Shown piece after piece: positions 11,138 through 23,739 of a DNA stretch of 64,000 nt; positions within the stretch are counted from its first letter, which is position 1; every line of letters starts with the position of its first letter. The notes below the pieces were generated by a model. It worked only from the letters and a program-made list of their open reading frames with translations, ran no database searches and was not told the DNA's origin. The stretch covers positions 1,957,501 to 2,021,500 of the forward strand of contig NC_044591.1 of assembly GCF_901933205.1 (NCBI RefSeq), given 5' to 3'. Made by a program: the position numbers and the translations under genes. The stretch is from Camarhynchus parvulus. Taxonomy: Eukaryota > Chordata > Aves > Passeriformes > Thraupidae.

Positions 11138-12649
11138 GAAATCCATCGCCATGAGTCCAACAGAATTTTCTCCCTTCTCTCTCTCCCTGTGTAGGGATGT
11201 AGGAAACATTCTGAAGTTCATGGGAAGGCAAGTTCAGGATCCCATTTGATTTATTGGAGGATGTTCAGGAGAGGAAGAAAAGGCGGGGAAATGGAGGGGT
11301 TGATGGAATTTGGAGAGAAACAAACACAGGGAAGAAAAATAAGGCCAAGGGGACAAGAGTGCCCAGTGCTGTGTAAAGAGCTTACTGGGTAGTGTGATCC
11401 TGATCCTGATCAGCCGCTGTGATGTGGCTTCTCATGAACCTCCATTCCTAAATCCTTCCCTGGGTCAGGGGCTGTTTATTCCCTGTGCAGGGAGGTCTGA
11501 GAGCCCCCTGGAGTGGGACTGTGGCTGCAGGGCTGCTGTGCCAGGGGCTGGAGCTGTGTGGGTGTGCGGGGATGTGACCCCAGGGAGTGGCCAGCTGGGT
11601 AAGAGCCCTGGGGGCCAGGAGTCTGCATGTGTGTGAGGGTGTGAAAACCAGAGGATTTGGCTACCAGAGGCTCAGAGGGCCCTGGCCAATTGCTGGAGAG
11701 GTCTTGGAGTCTGGAGGGGTCAGTGGGGAAGATCCAGGAGCAGCTCCTGGGTTAATGGGCAGCTACTGGAGATCCACACTCAGCGTGGCTGAGCCTGGTG
11801 GGCCTGTGGCCGCCTTGCCTCTGTTGGGGTCCCAGATTTGCAGCTCCTCATGAGAAGCAGCATCAAAAAAGAGCCCTCAGTTAAATTAGTCAGGGATTGT
11901 CTCTGAGAGTCACTTGTGGGGCTTGTGAGTACAGGATGTCAGGAACTGGCTTGGAAAAGAGCCTGGGCAAATGAATGCAAATGAAACAGGAGCCCTGCCT
12001 CAAAGAGTTTATGGCAGGAATGATGTTTGTTCTCTGTGAAATAGGGGCAATTGCAGTTCCTGGTTACTGAGACTGTGTCATTCAAAACCAACATAGGGCC
12101 AGGTACAAAACACTCTGCGGTGAAGTTTTATGGGTGTACAGTCAGGTGGTATCCAGGTTATTGGGGCCTTCTCTCCCACCAGCCTTTCATCTTCTCCTTC
12201 ATAAAAATAACAGATCCATTCCAGCAACACTCTGGCAGTTGGGCTGGGGATTGTTAATGTTTATTGCCTGATAAAGCTCTGCACAGGACTGTGACATACT
12301 CTCTGGGTGTTCCAGAAGCTGCCTACAGAAGCTGTGCCTGCTGTCCCCAGGTGGGTCACAGCAGTCCCATGGACACCATCCCTCCCTGTGGGGATCCTCC
12401 GGGGGCCCTGCTGTGGGAGGGCATGGCCCTCAGCTGGGTCACAAATCTCTCCAGGACACAAGTCAAGGGAGGATCAGAAGAGCCTCTAGCTAGAAGGAGT
12501 CTTGGGAAGAGAGAAAATCCCTGGGCTGGTGACAGAGGCACCTAAGGCAGAGGAAAGTGAAGGAAGAGATTTGTACCGTGAGATTAAAGATTGGAGTGTG
12601 CAGAGGGACAGCTCCAATCTCTGCTCTGGGACACGGACAGGAGCCAGGG
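11138..12649. other. no gene or named repeat seen
   Basis: Moderately GC-rich single-copy-looking sequence. Overlapping short frames on both strands show no protein motif. Confidence 0.4.
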
Positions 12650-12899
12650 AATGGCTGGAGCTGGGCCAGGGCAGCTCAGCCTGAGATCAGGGAGAGGTTC
12701 TTCCCCCAGAGGGTGCAGGTACTGCCCAGGCTCCCCAGGGAATGGGCACGGCCCCGAGGCTGCCAGAGCTCCAGGAGCCTTTGGACAGTGCTGTCAGGCA
12801 CAGAAGGGATTGTTGGGGTGACTGTGCAGGGCCAGGAGTGGGACTGGATGATCCTGGTGGGTCCCTTCCAGCTCGGGATGTTCTGTGATTCTTTGTACG
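12650..12899 (+). mobile_element. CR1 LINE 3' fragment
   Basis: It runs from GGAATGGCTGGAGCTGGGCC through GGCTGCCAGAGCTCCAGGAG to the tail CTCGGGATGTTCTGTGATTC, 5'-truncated. Confidence 0.9.
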
Positions 12900-12914
12900 C
12901 CGGACACAGAGACA

Positions 12915-12975
12915 GAATTGTGGAATGGTTTGGGTTGGAAGGGACCTTAAAGACCATCTCATTCCTGCCCCTGCT
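12915..12975 (-). mobile_element. short CR1 3' end
   Basis: GGAATGGTTTGGGTTGGAAG followed by GGGACCTTAAAGACCATCTC is the minus-strand CR1 terminus. It lies tail to tail with the plus-strand copy just before it. Confidence 0.88.
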
Positions 12976-13189
12976 GTGGACTGGGATCCTCTGCTCTGAC
13001 TCCAGAACTCACATTTGGAATGTGCAGCTCTGTGGGTGGGTTTTGCTTTCTTGGTTCAGTGCATTGGGAGTGGAAGGGCAGAAACAGAGGGTGTGAGTTT
13101 CACAAGGACATATCTCCAGGAGCCACAGGAGATGTGTCCCTATGAAACCAGAGCAGCTCACACGGCTGCTGGGCCACAGATCTGATCCA

Positions 13190-13320
13190 GAGAGATCCAC
13201 AGTGAGCTGCAAATCTATTGACCCAAGCAGATTTATAGTGAGATAAAGATCTAATGATTCACATTTGGTGAGCTGCAGATCTATTGATCCAGATTTGTGG
13301 TGATCTACAGATCTATCTAT
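13190..13320. repeat. degenerate 30-36-bp minisatellite, about four copies
   Basis: Units starting GTGAGCTGCAGATCTATTGA recur with variants, including GTGAGCTGCAAATCTATTGA and GTGATCTACAGATCTATC. A GGATAGGTAG/CATTGATAGG stretch follows. Confidence 0.7.
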
Positions 13321-13565
13321 GGATAGGTAGGTCCATCCATTGATAGGTCTGTGTGCTCTTTTGATCCACCCAGATTTACATTGAACTACAGATTTACATT
13401 TTCTACAAAAGCAGAAGCAATTCTTTCCAGGTAATTCCTGGGAGGTGCTTGTCTGACTCGTTCTTCAGCCTGACAGACCTGGGAAATTCTGCAATTCCCT
13501 CATAAATGTCCAAAGCTTCACCATGTCTGTTATTGAAACCTTTTCTCTTTGAATCAACCTTTTAC

Positions 13566-13705
13566 TGCAGTTCATAGAATCCCAGAATGGGTGGGTAGAA
13601 AGGAACACCTTAAAGCCCATCTTGTTCTACCCCTGTCTTGGGCAGAGACACCTCCCAGGCTGCTCCAAGCCCCATCCAAACCGGGCCCTGGACACCCTCA
13701 GGGAT
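13566..13705 (-). mobile_element. CR1 LINE 3' fragment
   Basis: CATAGAATCCCAGAATGGG, then GGCTGCTCCAAGCCCCATCC and GGACACCCTCAGGGATGG, read from the minus strand. Confidence 0.88.
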
Positions 13706-13989
13706 GGGGCAGCTGTGTTATCTTCTATCAACTCCCTACCAACCTAAGGAGTGTTTTCATCCTTACCTCAATCATATCTATTTTCTGCTTATTTTTTTTT
13801 TGGTCCTCTCTTATTTGTCTGTCCCTCTAGGGACACTTGTCCTCTCTGGAATCACAGCAGCTGTTGTATGTCTTCCTGAGGTGCAGCTCTCTCGATGAAT
13901 ACAAAAGGATAAGATGATGGAAGGGGTAATGTCTGTGAGAAGGACAGCAGGAACCGGAGTTTGCCAAACTATTTTATTTAATTGAATAA

Positions 13990-14038
13990 GTATTTTATTT
14001 TATTTTATTTTATTTTTTTATTTTATTTTTTATTTTTT
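13990..14038. repeat. (TTTTA)n microsatellite
   Basis: About nine copies of TATTT with one or two interruptions. Confidence 0.9.
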
Positions 14039-14550
14039 CCCTGCCTTTATTTTTCTTGTAAGCCACACGAGGGCAATCTTATCCTGTCATTTGTGGGAAA
14101 TGAGCTGAAATTCCCTGACAAAGGTTAAAGAGGCTCTCAAGAGCTATTTCCTAGCAGAGAGTGCAATCAGAAACATTCCTCTTGGACTGAAGATGCATTT
14201 AAGGGCAGAGCAGAACTCAAAATTGAAAGGAAAATAATAAAAAAGCTTTTTTTTTCACTTCCCTTTGCATGTTTCCTTAACAAAGCCCTGCTGGCTGCCC
14301 CACTCACCTTCTTTTCCTGTATATGGCTACAAAATGCTTCCATGGGGATCTTTTTCCAGGACTTTCCCAAGGACTGAGGTGAGGCTGACTTGTTCACAGT
14401 TCCCAAACTTCCTCTTGAGTTTCCTCTGGAAGATGGGTGAGATGCTGAGGTTTATTTTGCAGGAGCTTCCTTTTTCACCGTGACCTTTCAGAAACGACAG
14501 AAAAGATTCCTGCAATGATTCCAACTGGTTCTCCCTGTGCCTTGGGATGT

Positions 14551-15247
14551 GTCCGTCCCATCCCACGGAGCTGTGTGTCTATCCCATGGAGCTGTGTGTC
14601 CATCCCATCCCACGGAGCTTGGTGTCCATCCCATGGAGCTGTGTGTCCATCCCACAGAGCTGTGTGTCCATCCCATGGAGCTCTCCTCACTCCTGTCCCA
14701 TGGAGCCTCAAGACTTTGTCCATCCCATGGAGCTGTGTGTCCATCCCATCCCCGGAGCTTGGTGTCATCCCATTTGTTGTCCCATGGAGCTGTGTGTCCA
14801 TCCCACAGAGCTGTGTGTCCATCCCATGGAGCTCTGTGCCCATCACATCCTGTCCCATGGAGCTGTGTGTCCATCCCACAGAGCTATATGTCCATCCCAT
14901 GGAGCTCTGTGTGTCCATCTCACTCCACGGAGCTGTGGGTCCATCCCGTCCCATCCCATCCCATCCCATCCCATCCCATCCCATCCCATCCCATCCCATC
15001 CCATCCCATCCCATCCCATCCCATCCCATCCCATCCCATCCCATCCCATCCCACAGAGCTGTGTGTCCATACCATCTCGTCCCATGGAGCTGTGTGTCCA
15101 TCCCATGGAGCTGTGTGTCCATCCCATCCCATCGGAGCTGTGTGTCCATCCTATGGAGCTGTGTGTCCATCCCATCCCATCCCATCCCATGGTGCTGTGT
15201 GTCCATCCCATGGAGCTGTGTGTCCATCCCATGGAGCTGTGTGTCCC
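14551..15247. repeat. large minisatellite: about 21-bp units with a (CCATC)20 core
   Basis: The array is built from imperfect units of the form CCATCCCATGGAGCTGTGTGT with variants (CACAGAGCTG, CACGGAGCTTG). At its centre, 14951-15050, the last pentamer of the unit has expanded to 20 uninterrupted copies of CCATC. Because neither strand of the units carries stops, frames of up to 338 codons are open here on both strands. They are repeat artefacts. Such arrays are normally length-polymorphic. Confidence 0.95.
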
Positions 15248-15631
15248 ACAGGCACCAGAGATCCCCAGCTGTGCCTGCCCCCGCTGTGGGATGTGCTCCC
15301 ACAGATCCTGCCAGGAGTGTTCCAGGGCAGGCTCAGCAGCAAAGCTGTGTTTGGCATGAAAAATGAAGCACCTCACCCCTCCTCATGTCTTCTGACACTA
15401 TGGAATAAGTGGTTTCACACACAGGCTCATTTTCTTTCCAGAGGCCACTGGATGATGCAGCACAATGATTCCATACCCAGAGGAAAGTGCCAATGGAGCC
15501 TAAATCTGCTGGGATCTGAGTATGAAGGAGCCTCACTTCTGGGCTGGATTTAGAAAGGAATTTTTCAGTGCCTCCTGCTCTGTCAATTAGGTTGTCTTTT
15601 ATTAGAGCAGCCTTAGAATGCGTTTTCCCTG

Positions 15632-15770
15632 GAAGTGTCCAAGGCCAGGGTGGAGCAACTTGGTCCAGTGGAAGATGTCCCCAGGGTGGAACTGGATGAG
15701 CTTTAAGGTCCCTCCCAGCCCAAACCATTCCATGATTCCATGGTTCCATGATTCCATGATTCCATGAGGT
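15632..15770 (+). mobile_element. CR1 LINE 3' fragment with expanded terminal repeat
   Basis: TGGAAGTGTCCAAGGCCAGG through GAGCTTTAAGGTCCCTCCCA, then five copies of ATTCCATG(N). The short terminal repeat of CR1 is normally present in only one to three copies. Confidence 0.9.
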
Positions 15771-16082
15771 GCTGCACTTGTGTTGTTCTTCAGCACATCC
15801 TTTCCTGGGACCAGATTTGTTCACAGGAGTGAAAGGGGTGAACAATCCTTTAACAAATGAAACTTTCCAGCCTCTGTGACAGCAAATGCAGCCCATAATG
15901 GTCCATTACCAGCAAGAAAATACCGCTCATGTGGTCAGTGTCTTCCTTCATTCCACAAACCTCACTGAGGAGCAGCTGGACAAACTTTTTCAGGTATAAG
16001 CACTGAACTGGGCAGTGCATTCTCCTCCCCACGTGCAGTGAATGTGGGAAAGCAGCAGAATTCCCCTCATGGAAAAGAATCA

Positions 16083-16300
16083 GAATCGTGGAATATCCTG
16101 AGCTGGAAGGGACCCACAAGGATCAGAGCCCAGCTCCTGGCCCTGCACTGACACCCCAACAATCCCACCCTGCGCATCCCTGGGAGCGTTGTCAGAATGC
16201 TCCTGGAGCTCTGGCAGCCTCGGGGCCTTGCCCATTCCCCGGGGAGCCTGGGCAGTGCCTGCTCAGCATCCAGTGCCCACAGGAGGAGTTTTTTGGCCTG
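16083..16300 (-). mobile_element. CR1 LINE 3' fragment
   Basis: CGTGGAATATCCTGAGCTGG, ACACCCCAACAATCCCACCC and GAGCTCTGGCAGCCTCGGGG match the subfamily at 35708. Confidence 0.9.
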
Positions 16301-17048
16301 TTCCAGCCCAGACTGAACAGTGCCACGTTGAGCTCTGTGACTGAAGTAAGTCTGCTTGCACTGGAGATTGACAGTCAAGTGCCAGTCCCAGCCACTGCTG
16401 AGAAAGCAGCTCAGACAGGCAGAACTGCTGGGATAAAGAAGGAAACTGGAATATGATATCAGGGATCTAAAGCAGGAGCTCAGCACAGGCTCCCAAGGCC
16501 ATCAAAGTGCTCAAGAAACAGCTCAGGGGCTGATGTTGAACACCTGCAGATGTAAAACCTCCAGGAGCCCTTGAGCACCTGGTTCTGAGCACCCACAGCT
16601 TAAACTGCTGTTCGGTGAGCCCTGGGCACTGATATCATTTGAGGGGCTCTAATTAATATCACTACAAAAATATTGTTACCTCACTGAATCGTTAGAGCAG
16701 CAAGGAGAGCTCAGCTCCCACATGCAGGGGAGGCAGGGTTGGGTGTTATTCTTTCTGTAGGAGGAATCCCACAGGGAAAGAAGGAGCTGTGTCCTCCGAA
16801 TGTAGCTCAAGGCTTTTAAAAAGATGTTCTGCCAGATCTCTGGTCCCAGAGGGAAAATCAGCTCAGTGAGGAACCACCCCTCCTGATCCAGAGTCCCTTC
16901 AGAACTTGTGGGAAATTGGTTAAGATCTAGATCTCGTTTTGGTGGGATAAGAAAAAGAAACACCAGTAGAAGAGGGGGAAAAAACTACAGCTGGTTAGAA
17001 AGGATTTTGCTGCTTAGACTCCTGAGCACAAGGTAACTGTGCTGTGCA
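16301..17048. other. no gene or named repeat seen
   Basis: Single-copy-looking sequence. The first part may be a diverged continuation of the CR1 at 16083. Confidence 0.4.
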
Positions 17049-17105
17049 CGGAATCATGGAATCTCTGAGGTTGGAAAAGAGCTCTCAGATCATCGAGTCC
17101 AGCCA
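17049..17105 (-). mobile_element. short CR1 3' end
   Basis: GGAATCATGGAATCTCTGAG, then AGATCATCGAGTCCAGCC, is the conserved minus-strand terminus only. Confidence 0.85.
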
Positions 17106-17849
17106 TTAACCCAGAAGCACTGAGAGAACAGAGGAACAGGGATCACAAAACAAGCAGGAGATGAAACATTGACAGCTGAAATGGCATTTTTGTGTGGGGC
17201 TTTGGGCAGGCACAAACTCACTGGAACAGAGAAGGCCAAAGGGTCTGGGAAAGAGGCAGGAAAATCAGTTTGGGGAAGGTTGATGGGATGTGATGTCTCA
17301 ATTCTAACACAAGAATGGGAGAGCACCACACAAATCTCTGTGTTCAGAACACACCAAAGAATTTGTCTCTTCCGACAAATGATAATTAGCTGTGGATCTG
17401 TCACATGCAGGGTCAGATGGCAGATATTTATAGGGGTTTAAAAAAGGAATGAAAAAGCTCATGGAAGACCAGTCCATGAAAGGCCACTGAGAAAAATGCA
17501 CATTCCATGGTCAGAATGATCACAGGATCAACTCCATACATTTGTACTGTTCTTTATCTTAATGCATCAGATGGTTTCCAAATGTCCTGACTAAGCCCAG
17601 CTCCACCTCAGTAATGTTTTCCAACATGCTGGACCCTCACAAACTGTATTTCTGCCAGCTGAGACGTCAGCCACCACCATTCCAATGGCACTGAATGGGG
17701 ACTGATGCCAGGGAATAGGGAACAGAAAAGCAGTATCAGAAAATCAGCACATCCTGCAGAGTGCAGGGCCCAAGGATGAGAGGTTCTGCCCATTAGCGCA
17801 GTGGTTGAGAGGAAGTTACAAGGGAACAACTTATTATATAACTTTATAT
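17106..17849. other. no gene or named repeat seen
   Basis: Single-copy-looking sequence. Open frames at 17090-17501 overlap in opposite strands and have no recognisable motif. Confidence 0.4.
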
Positions 17850-17945
17850 ACATATGTGTGTGTGTATATATATATATATATACACATATAAGAACTTTAT
17901 AAATATGTGTGTGTGGGTATACACACATACACACACGCATTTTTT
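17850..17945. repeat. TG/TA compound microsatellite
   Basis: TGTGTGTGTATATATATATATATA, then a second GTGTGTGTGGGTATACACACA run. Confidence 0.9.
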
Positions 17946-18000
17946 AATGTATATATGAGTACACTGAAAGCAAAAGCTTTGGATCCATAAGTGATTCTGG

Positions 18001-18130
18001 CACAAAAAACACTTTTCCACAAAACAAAACCTTCAACAACAACAACAACAAAACAAAATCCAGACCCTAAAACAAAAAGAAAAAGCTCCAACCTCCCAAA
18101 AAACCCAAAAGGGCAAAAAGGACAGAAGCC
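18001..18130. repeat. A-rich tract with (CAA)n
   Basis: Runs of AAAACAAAAC around CAACAACAACAACAACAA. G+T are nearly absent. Confidence 0.75.
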
Positions 18131-18399
18131 TCAAACTAAAAGCCCACTCACATAAGCAAAAAACCCCGGGAACTAAACTGGTAACTGAAAATCACCATCT
18201 AATGATCTAGAACAGGAGACTTTCCCACTAAATGAAGTTTTGCACAGAATAAACTAAACACACAAGGGCCACAGATGAACCAACTTCTAAGAAGTATCTT
18301 TTAAAACAGTTCTGTTAGAATCCTAGATACTGAGAATTTTAGACTTTCTATACTGAAAGGTACAGACTCTCAAAAAACCACTACATTTAACTTGAGGTT

Positions 18400-18530
18400 G
18401 TAGAGAAAACATTTAAAATTCAACAATAAAATTAAATTATAAATATAAATACGTAACTTAATTTAAAATATGTAATATTACATAATAAAAAAACGTGGAA
18501 TTTAGATTTTTAAAATATAGTAATACATGT
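18400..18530. other. very AT-rich segment
   Basis: Almost pure A/T with repeated AATTAAATTATAAATATAAA-like words. It resembles matrix-attachment or low-complexity DNA and carries no coding signal. Confidence 0.5.
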
Positions 18531-21500
18531 AGGACACTTTGAAAGTCTTTTAGTCTTAACTGGGCAAAGGCCAAAGAACAGAACACCCCCCCATAAATAC
18601 CTGACAGTTTTCCAGGCAAGCCAGGGAAGAAGCCTCAGGAGCAAAGGTATGTGGTGAGTGTGGGGCCTCATAGTGCTCTGTCCATGCTGGAGAACACTTT
18701 GTGTCCAAAATGTCTCTTTATATGTCTGAATATCTTAGGAACAGTTCCTGTTCCAGTTCAGGGGGTGGCTGAGTCAGTACAAGCCCAAGGGCCCTGCACA
18801 GTGATGTGGGAAGATGAGCAGAAGCTGCCGTGGGTGGTGGGAAACACAAACCTTATGCTTAAGGTTGTTTTAACTCCACCAGAATTTTCCCTTGTGGGAG
18901 CAGGGAATGTTGTAAAAATCATCCTGTATGCTCAGCTGCTCTGACAGGTGTTTGTTTAACACATTGTCTTTCTTTCATTTGGAGGGAACTTGAATTGATA
19001 GGAAAAACCCTTCGGTTGTGTTCTGAAGTCATCAATAGTTCCCAATCCCTTCAGATGATGCTCCCGGAGTGCCAGGCTGCCTTCCCTGCAGGCAGAGGAC
19101 ACATTTCAGCAGGGCAGGGCTCTGCCTGTGCCGTGTCGGGGCCACCTGGGCTGCACCAGCTCCACTGGGTTCGCTCCAGTCGCTGCCTTTCCACCAGGAG
19201 TCCCACAAGAGCTGCCTGAGATCCTTCAGCTGGGGACATTTTGCTGTCACAGCAAGGGAACAGGATGGTCGCTGCAGCCGAGTTCCAGCTTCTCCTCACA
19301 CTCAGCCCTGATTTCAGCTGGGTAGAGTTTAAATCCTCTCCTGAGCAGCTGGTACAGGGCAGTGTTCTGGGACTGGGAGCAGTGTCCCTGCATTTGGCAG
19401 CAGGTTGGACCAGGGGATCTTTAAGGTTCCTTCAGGCCCAGTCTGGGACTCCCTAATAGTGTTGGTCACACACAGATGTGTCAGTGGGTGCTGAGTTGTG
19501 CTCCCTAAATTCAAGGATTTTTCAGGGTCCCATGCTCTGCACAAGAAGCTGGGAGGGGGCTTGGCCAGGACAGCTGACCTGAGCTGCCAAAGGATATTCC
19601 AGACCACAGAACGTCATGTCCAGTACATAAACTGGGAAGAGTGGGCTGGAATCCACTGATCCATTGAATCCATTGTTGCTTGAGGATTAGCTGGGCAACA
19701 GTTAATGGGTGGTGAGCAATGTTATTGGGCTGAAATTACATCTAATTTGGGACTTATTTATCTGTCTCTTGTTGCTGTTGTTGTTATAATTATTATTTCT
19801 TCCAAATATTAAACTGCTCTTGTCTCAGCCCATGAGATGTACCCTTTTTTCCTGATTCTCTCCCCCATCTCCCCAGAGAGAGAAGAGGAGTGAGTGAATG
19901 TGTGTGTTGTGCTTGGTTGTCACCTGGGCTTTTCCATGCCCCTTCAGCTGTCACTCTGCAGCCATCTGCGTGTGAGGGGGTGTTGGGATGGCCTGGCTGG
20001 GTTTTGGACCCGGGGGGTTGCAGAAGTGGCTCCTGTGAGCAGCTGCCAGAAGCTCCCCCGTGCCTGGCAGAGCCAATTCCAGCTGTGTTCAGGGCAGAGC
20101 CACCACTGGCCAAGGCTGAGGCCAGCACAAATGGTGGGGACACCTTGGGGATAACTGAGTGGAGAAGAAAAAGCCCCCAGGTTATTGCACAGCTGGAACT
20201 GTGGCCAGAGAAGAGCAGGGTGAGACCATGGGAGGGGAACAGCTCTGCAGACACCAGGGCAGGGCAGGAGGAGGGCAGGAGCTGCTCCAGGCAGAGGTTG
20301 CTCTGGGATTCCCTGGGGAAGCCCTTGGGGAGCCAGCTGTGCCCCTGCCGCCCATGGAGGGCTTGTGGGGAGCAGAGATGCACCTGCAGCCACTGGAGGA
20401 GCCCGAGCCCGAGCAGGGGGTGCCTGAGAGGGGCTGTGAGCCCTTGGGACACCTGTGCTGAGCTGGGTCCTGGCAGGGACCCACAGAGAGGGCAGCCCAT
20501 GCTGGAGCAGGGTCCTGGTAGTACCTGTGGTCCTGGTACCTGGTGCCGGCGTTTCTGTGACCCCACAGGGGACCCAGAGTGGAGCAGCTCCTGAAGGACC
20601 GACCCCGTGCCTGTGACACACTTTGCAGCAGTTTGTGGAGAGCTGTTGGGATGGACTCAGTCTGGAGAAGTCCATGGAGAACTGTCTCCTGTGGGAGGGC
20701 CCTTGTGGTGGAGCAGCAGCAGGAACATGCAATGAACTGAACATAACCTCCATTCCCTGTGCTGATTGAGGGAGGAGGCAGAACTGGGAAGGAGGTAGGG
20801 GTGGAAGAAAGGTGTTTTTAAGGTCAGCTTTTCCTTGTCATGATCTTGCTCTGATTTTGTTAGCAATACATTCAGTTAATGTCCCTAATTCCAGCCTGTT
20901 TTGCCCATGAGGGTGTTTGTTGAGGGATCTCTCCTGGCCCTTATCTCAACCCAGGAATCCTCCATCCTATTTTCTCTGCCCTGTCCAGCTGTGGAGGGCA
21001 GTGATGGAGAGGCTTTGGTGGGTGCCTGGGATGCAGCCAGGGTCACCCTACTACAGCTGGGCACAGAGAGATAATGAATTAATTTTTACTCTTTTTGTCC
21101 TTCCTGAGAAGGTTCCCATTGCACCCAGCCACTGCTGTCATGGGGACCCTGGGGGTGTTGGGGAGCTGCACAGTGGTGCCTGCTCTGCTTTCCCAGTCCA
21201 CAACTGCCCGTTCTGGAGGCAGAGCTTGTTGTTATTCACATGATAAAATAATTTTAAACATCTCCTGTCAGCTCACTGTTTTTTGACTTCCGTGACATCG
21301 TTACCATCCCCAGTAGACTCTTCTTATTAAATAAATAAAAAAAAAGACATCTGTGTACATTTTCAGAAATGCTGAGAACTCAGAATCTGTTCTCACCTTC
21401 GGAGACCTTGACAAATGGTTTGTCATAAAATCAGTGGGTTGAATATGCACAACCTGGCAATGGGCTGTTGATGAACCCATTACCAGGGCTTGGAGTAACT

Positions 21501-22020
21501 CTTAATTTGGGGGGAGCTGCCACTCCAAACTGTCAGGTTACACTTACGTGAAGCAGATGTGCTGCACATTGATTTATTCATGTGCCCAGAGTGGAACATC
21601 TTTCTAAATAAAAGTGAAATATAATTTTAGCCCAAGGTCATTATTAGTATTCCTTATTTTGTGCTTGTTATAAAAAGCCCATCAACTGCATCTCAGTGAT
21701 CCCAAAACCTGCTCTGGGACTGTCTAACCTAGTCCACACCTTAAATTTCTTTGCCTTATTCCAATTGTTAAATTTCTAAATTTTTTCCCTTATGTTTCAT
21801 GAGATGAAGCATTTTTTTTAGGGTTCATAGCACAGTGATCCATGCCATTACAGCAGATTTTAATATTCTGACTGGATAATCCTTTTTTCCCCTGGCTTTT
21901 GAGGTTAATGGGCAGCTCGGTGGATTTTTGCTGACGTGTCCCTCAAAGGATTTCTGTAAACATTCAGTGCAACTTGAGGTTTGGACTGAGCAAACTTAAA
22001 CCCAGGCATCTCCCTCATCC
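18531..22020. other. no gene supported over 3.5 kb
   Basis: The GC-richer block at 19890-20620 has overlapping open frames of up to 269 codons on both strands. They have no domain I recognise, no flanking splice-site pattern that links them, and compositions expected from GC-rich non-coding DNA. The rest shows no element I can name. Confidence 0.45.
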
Positions 22021-22029
22021 TCTGGGATG

Positions 22030-22226
22030 ACAAGTTAGGGTTAGGAGTGGAATTAAGGTTATGGTTAAGAGTAGATTGGTATTAGGGTTGTGCTTCTGCC
22101 GAGGTCTGGCCTAATGTTTGGGTTAGGATGAGTTTCATGGGTAGTATTATGTTAGGGTTTTTTTCTGGTGAGGGTCAACATTAGGTTTAGGGTTGGTGTT
22201 TGTTTTGTGTTAATGTTAGGGTTACA
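22030..22226 (+). repeat. degenerate telomere-like TTAGGG patch
   Basis: Five exact TTAGGG hexamers (near 22035, 22082, 22152, 22186 and 22215) and several one-off variants (TTAAGG, TTATGG) lie within 200 bases on one strand. Confidence 0.65.
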
Positions 22227-23157
22227 GAAGTATCAGAATGTTCTGCAGGTGCATTCGAGGTGATCTCCCTGCACCTTGCAGATTTGGCAGCTGAAATCTG
22301 TACAAAGCTCTTTTATTCATCACTGGGGTCAGTTTTCACATTTACCAAGATTTCTGAATTTGTGCTTTATTTTTTTACCTTTAGGTGAGTCTTGCCTGGG
22401 TCTTCTCCAGCCTGATCACATTCAGAAGCTGCTGCATCACATTCACAGCTTTTTATATTCCTTTTTGAAATTTGGGATCAACTCCTTTGCATTCCAGCAA
22501 TCACTTGACAGGGGGTTTGAGCCTTCTATTTACCCTGTGGAGTTCTGGCAGCCTTGGAATAAGGGGGGAGACACCTTTCCCTCCCCCTCAGCAGTGGTGG
22601 GACCTTTGCTGCAGCCCATCAGGGCACAATTACAGTTACTACCTCACTGGGTTTGGGGTCCCTGCTGTGGCACTTCCCTGTCTTCTCTCAGTTTCTGCAG
22701 TGGCCTTTTCCTTCCTGGCCAAACATTTTCTCTCCAGCCATGTCCTGCATGCCCTGGGCAGCCTCTCCAGTGGAGCAGCCCTGCCATGGGCAGTGGGAAG
22801 GGACAGGATGGCATCCTTCCTACCTGGGGATGAAGGATGGTGGGAAAGAGCAAACCCATGGCTGAGGTTGGGAGAGAGGAGCTGTGGCACTTTGGGGTGG
22901 AGCTGTGCCTGGAGAGGTGACCCCCCAGACAGGTGGGAATATTCCCAGATGCTGGGAATATGGCAAACAAAAGCTGGAGGCTGGGCTGGGACTGCAGGGG
23001 ATGATCCATGTGGCTGCCCTGGGCATGGAGAAGGGGCAGCAGCAGGTCCCTGCCAGAGCCAGGCAGGGTTTCCATCTCTGGCAGGGATGGGTGAGGAATT
23101 CACCTGGCATTGTTTGTACCCTCACACCAGCCAGGTTAGTCCACAGAAGTGTGTTTC
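22227..23157. other. no gene supported
   Basis: Frames up to 257 codons are open across 22276-23245, but on both strands at once and running into CR1. I see no protein motif. Confidence 0.45.
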
Positions 23158-23440
23158 TCACAGAATCATGGGATCATTTAGGCTGGGAAACCTCTCAGAT
23201 CATCAAGTCCAACCATCACCCACAGCACTGTCATGTTCACCCTAACCCCTGTCCCCAGGTGCCACATCCACTTGTTTTATGAACACTTCCAGGGATGGTG
23301 ACTCCACCACTGCCCTGGGCAGCCTGTGCCAGCGCCTGACCAGCTGTTCTGTGATGAAATTTTCCCAATACCCAACCTAAACCTCCCAAGGCACAGCCTG
23401 AGGATGTTTCCTCTCATCCTCCTTGTTCCCTGGAAGCAGA
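23158..23440 (-). mobile_element. CR1 LINE 3' fragment
   Basis: CACAGAATCATGGGATCATT, AGATCATCAAGTCCAACCATC and CAGGGATGGTGACTCCACCAC, in the minus orientation. Confidence 0.92.
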
Positions 23441-23739
23441 GCCTGTCAGGAAGTTGGGGAGTTGTTATTTAATAAACCATTAAATATCTTCTTATCAGGA
23501 TAAAGATTTCCTATCACAAAGCCAATGAATGCCAAACAACCCTTGAGATGTTATTTTAGCCAATTTTTAACAACATTCCCCAGACAGCCCTGTGGATGTG
23601 CCAGAAAGGGGTCCTGTGACATGTTCAGAGCTTCCCAGATGCTGCCTCGAGATCTGGATTAATCATTTCTCTCCCCCCCTAATTTGACTCGATTTTCCTG
23701 CTCCTGTTCAATGCAACTGTAGCATCCAGGAGGGAACTC

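Noticed and set aside
14475..15553. Open frames of 275 and 338 codons on opposite strands
   Set aside because: They run wholly or mostly inside the minisatellite, whose unit lacks stops in several frames. The proteins are just repeats such as MGWDGMGWDG or CVSIPWS.
17784..17812. TTAGCGCAGTGGTTGAGA resembling a tRNA A box
   Set aside because: No B box or acceptor, anticodon or T stems follow at the right distance.
19793..20753. Overlapping frames of 234 to 269 codons on both strands
   Set aside because: GC-rich DNA with few stops. There is no domain, no consistent splice sites, and low-complexity alanine/proline/serine-rich translation.
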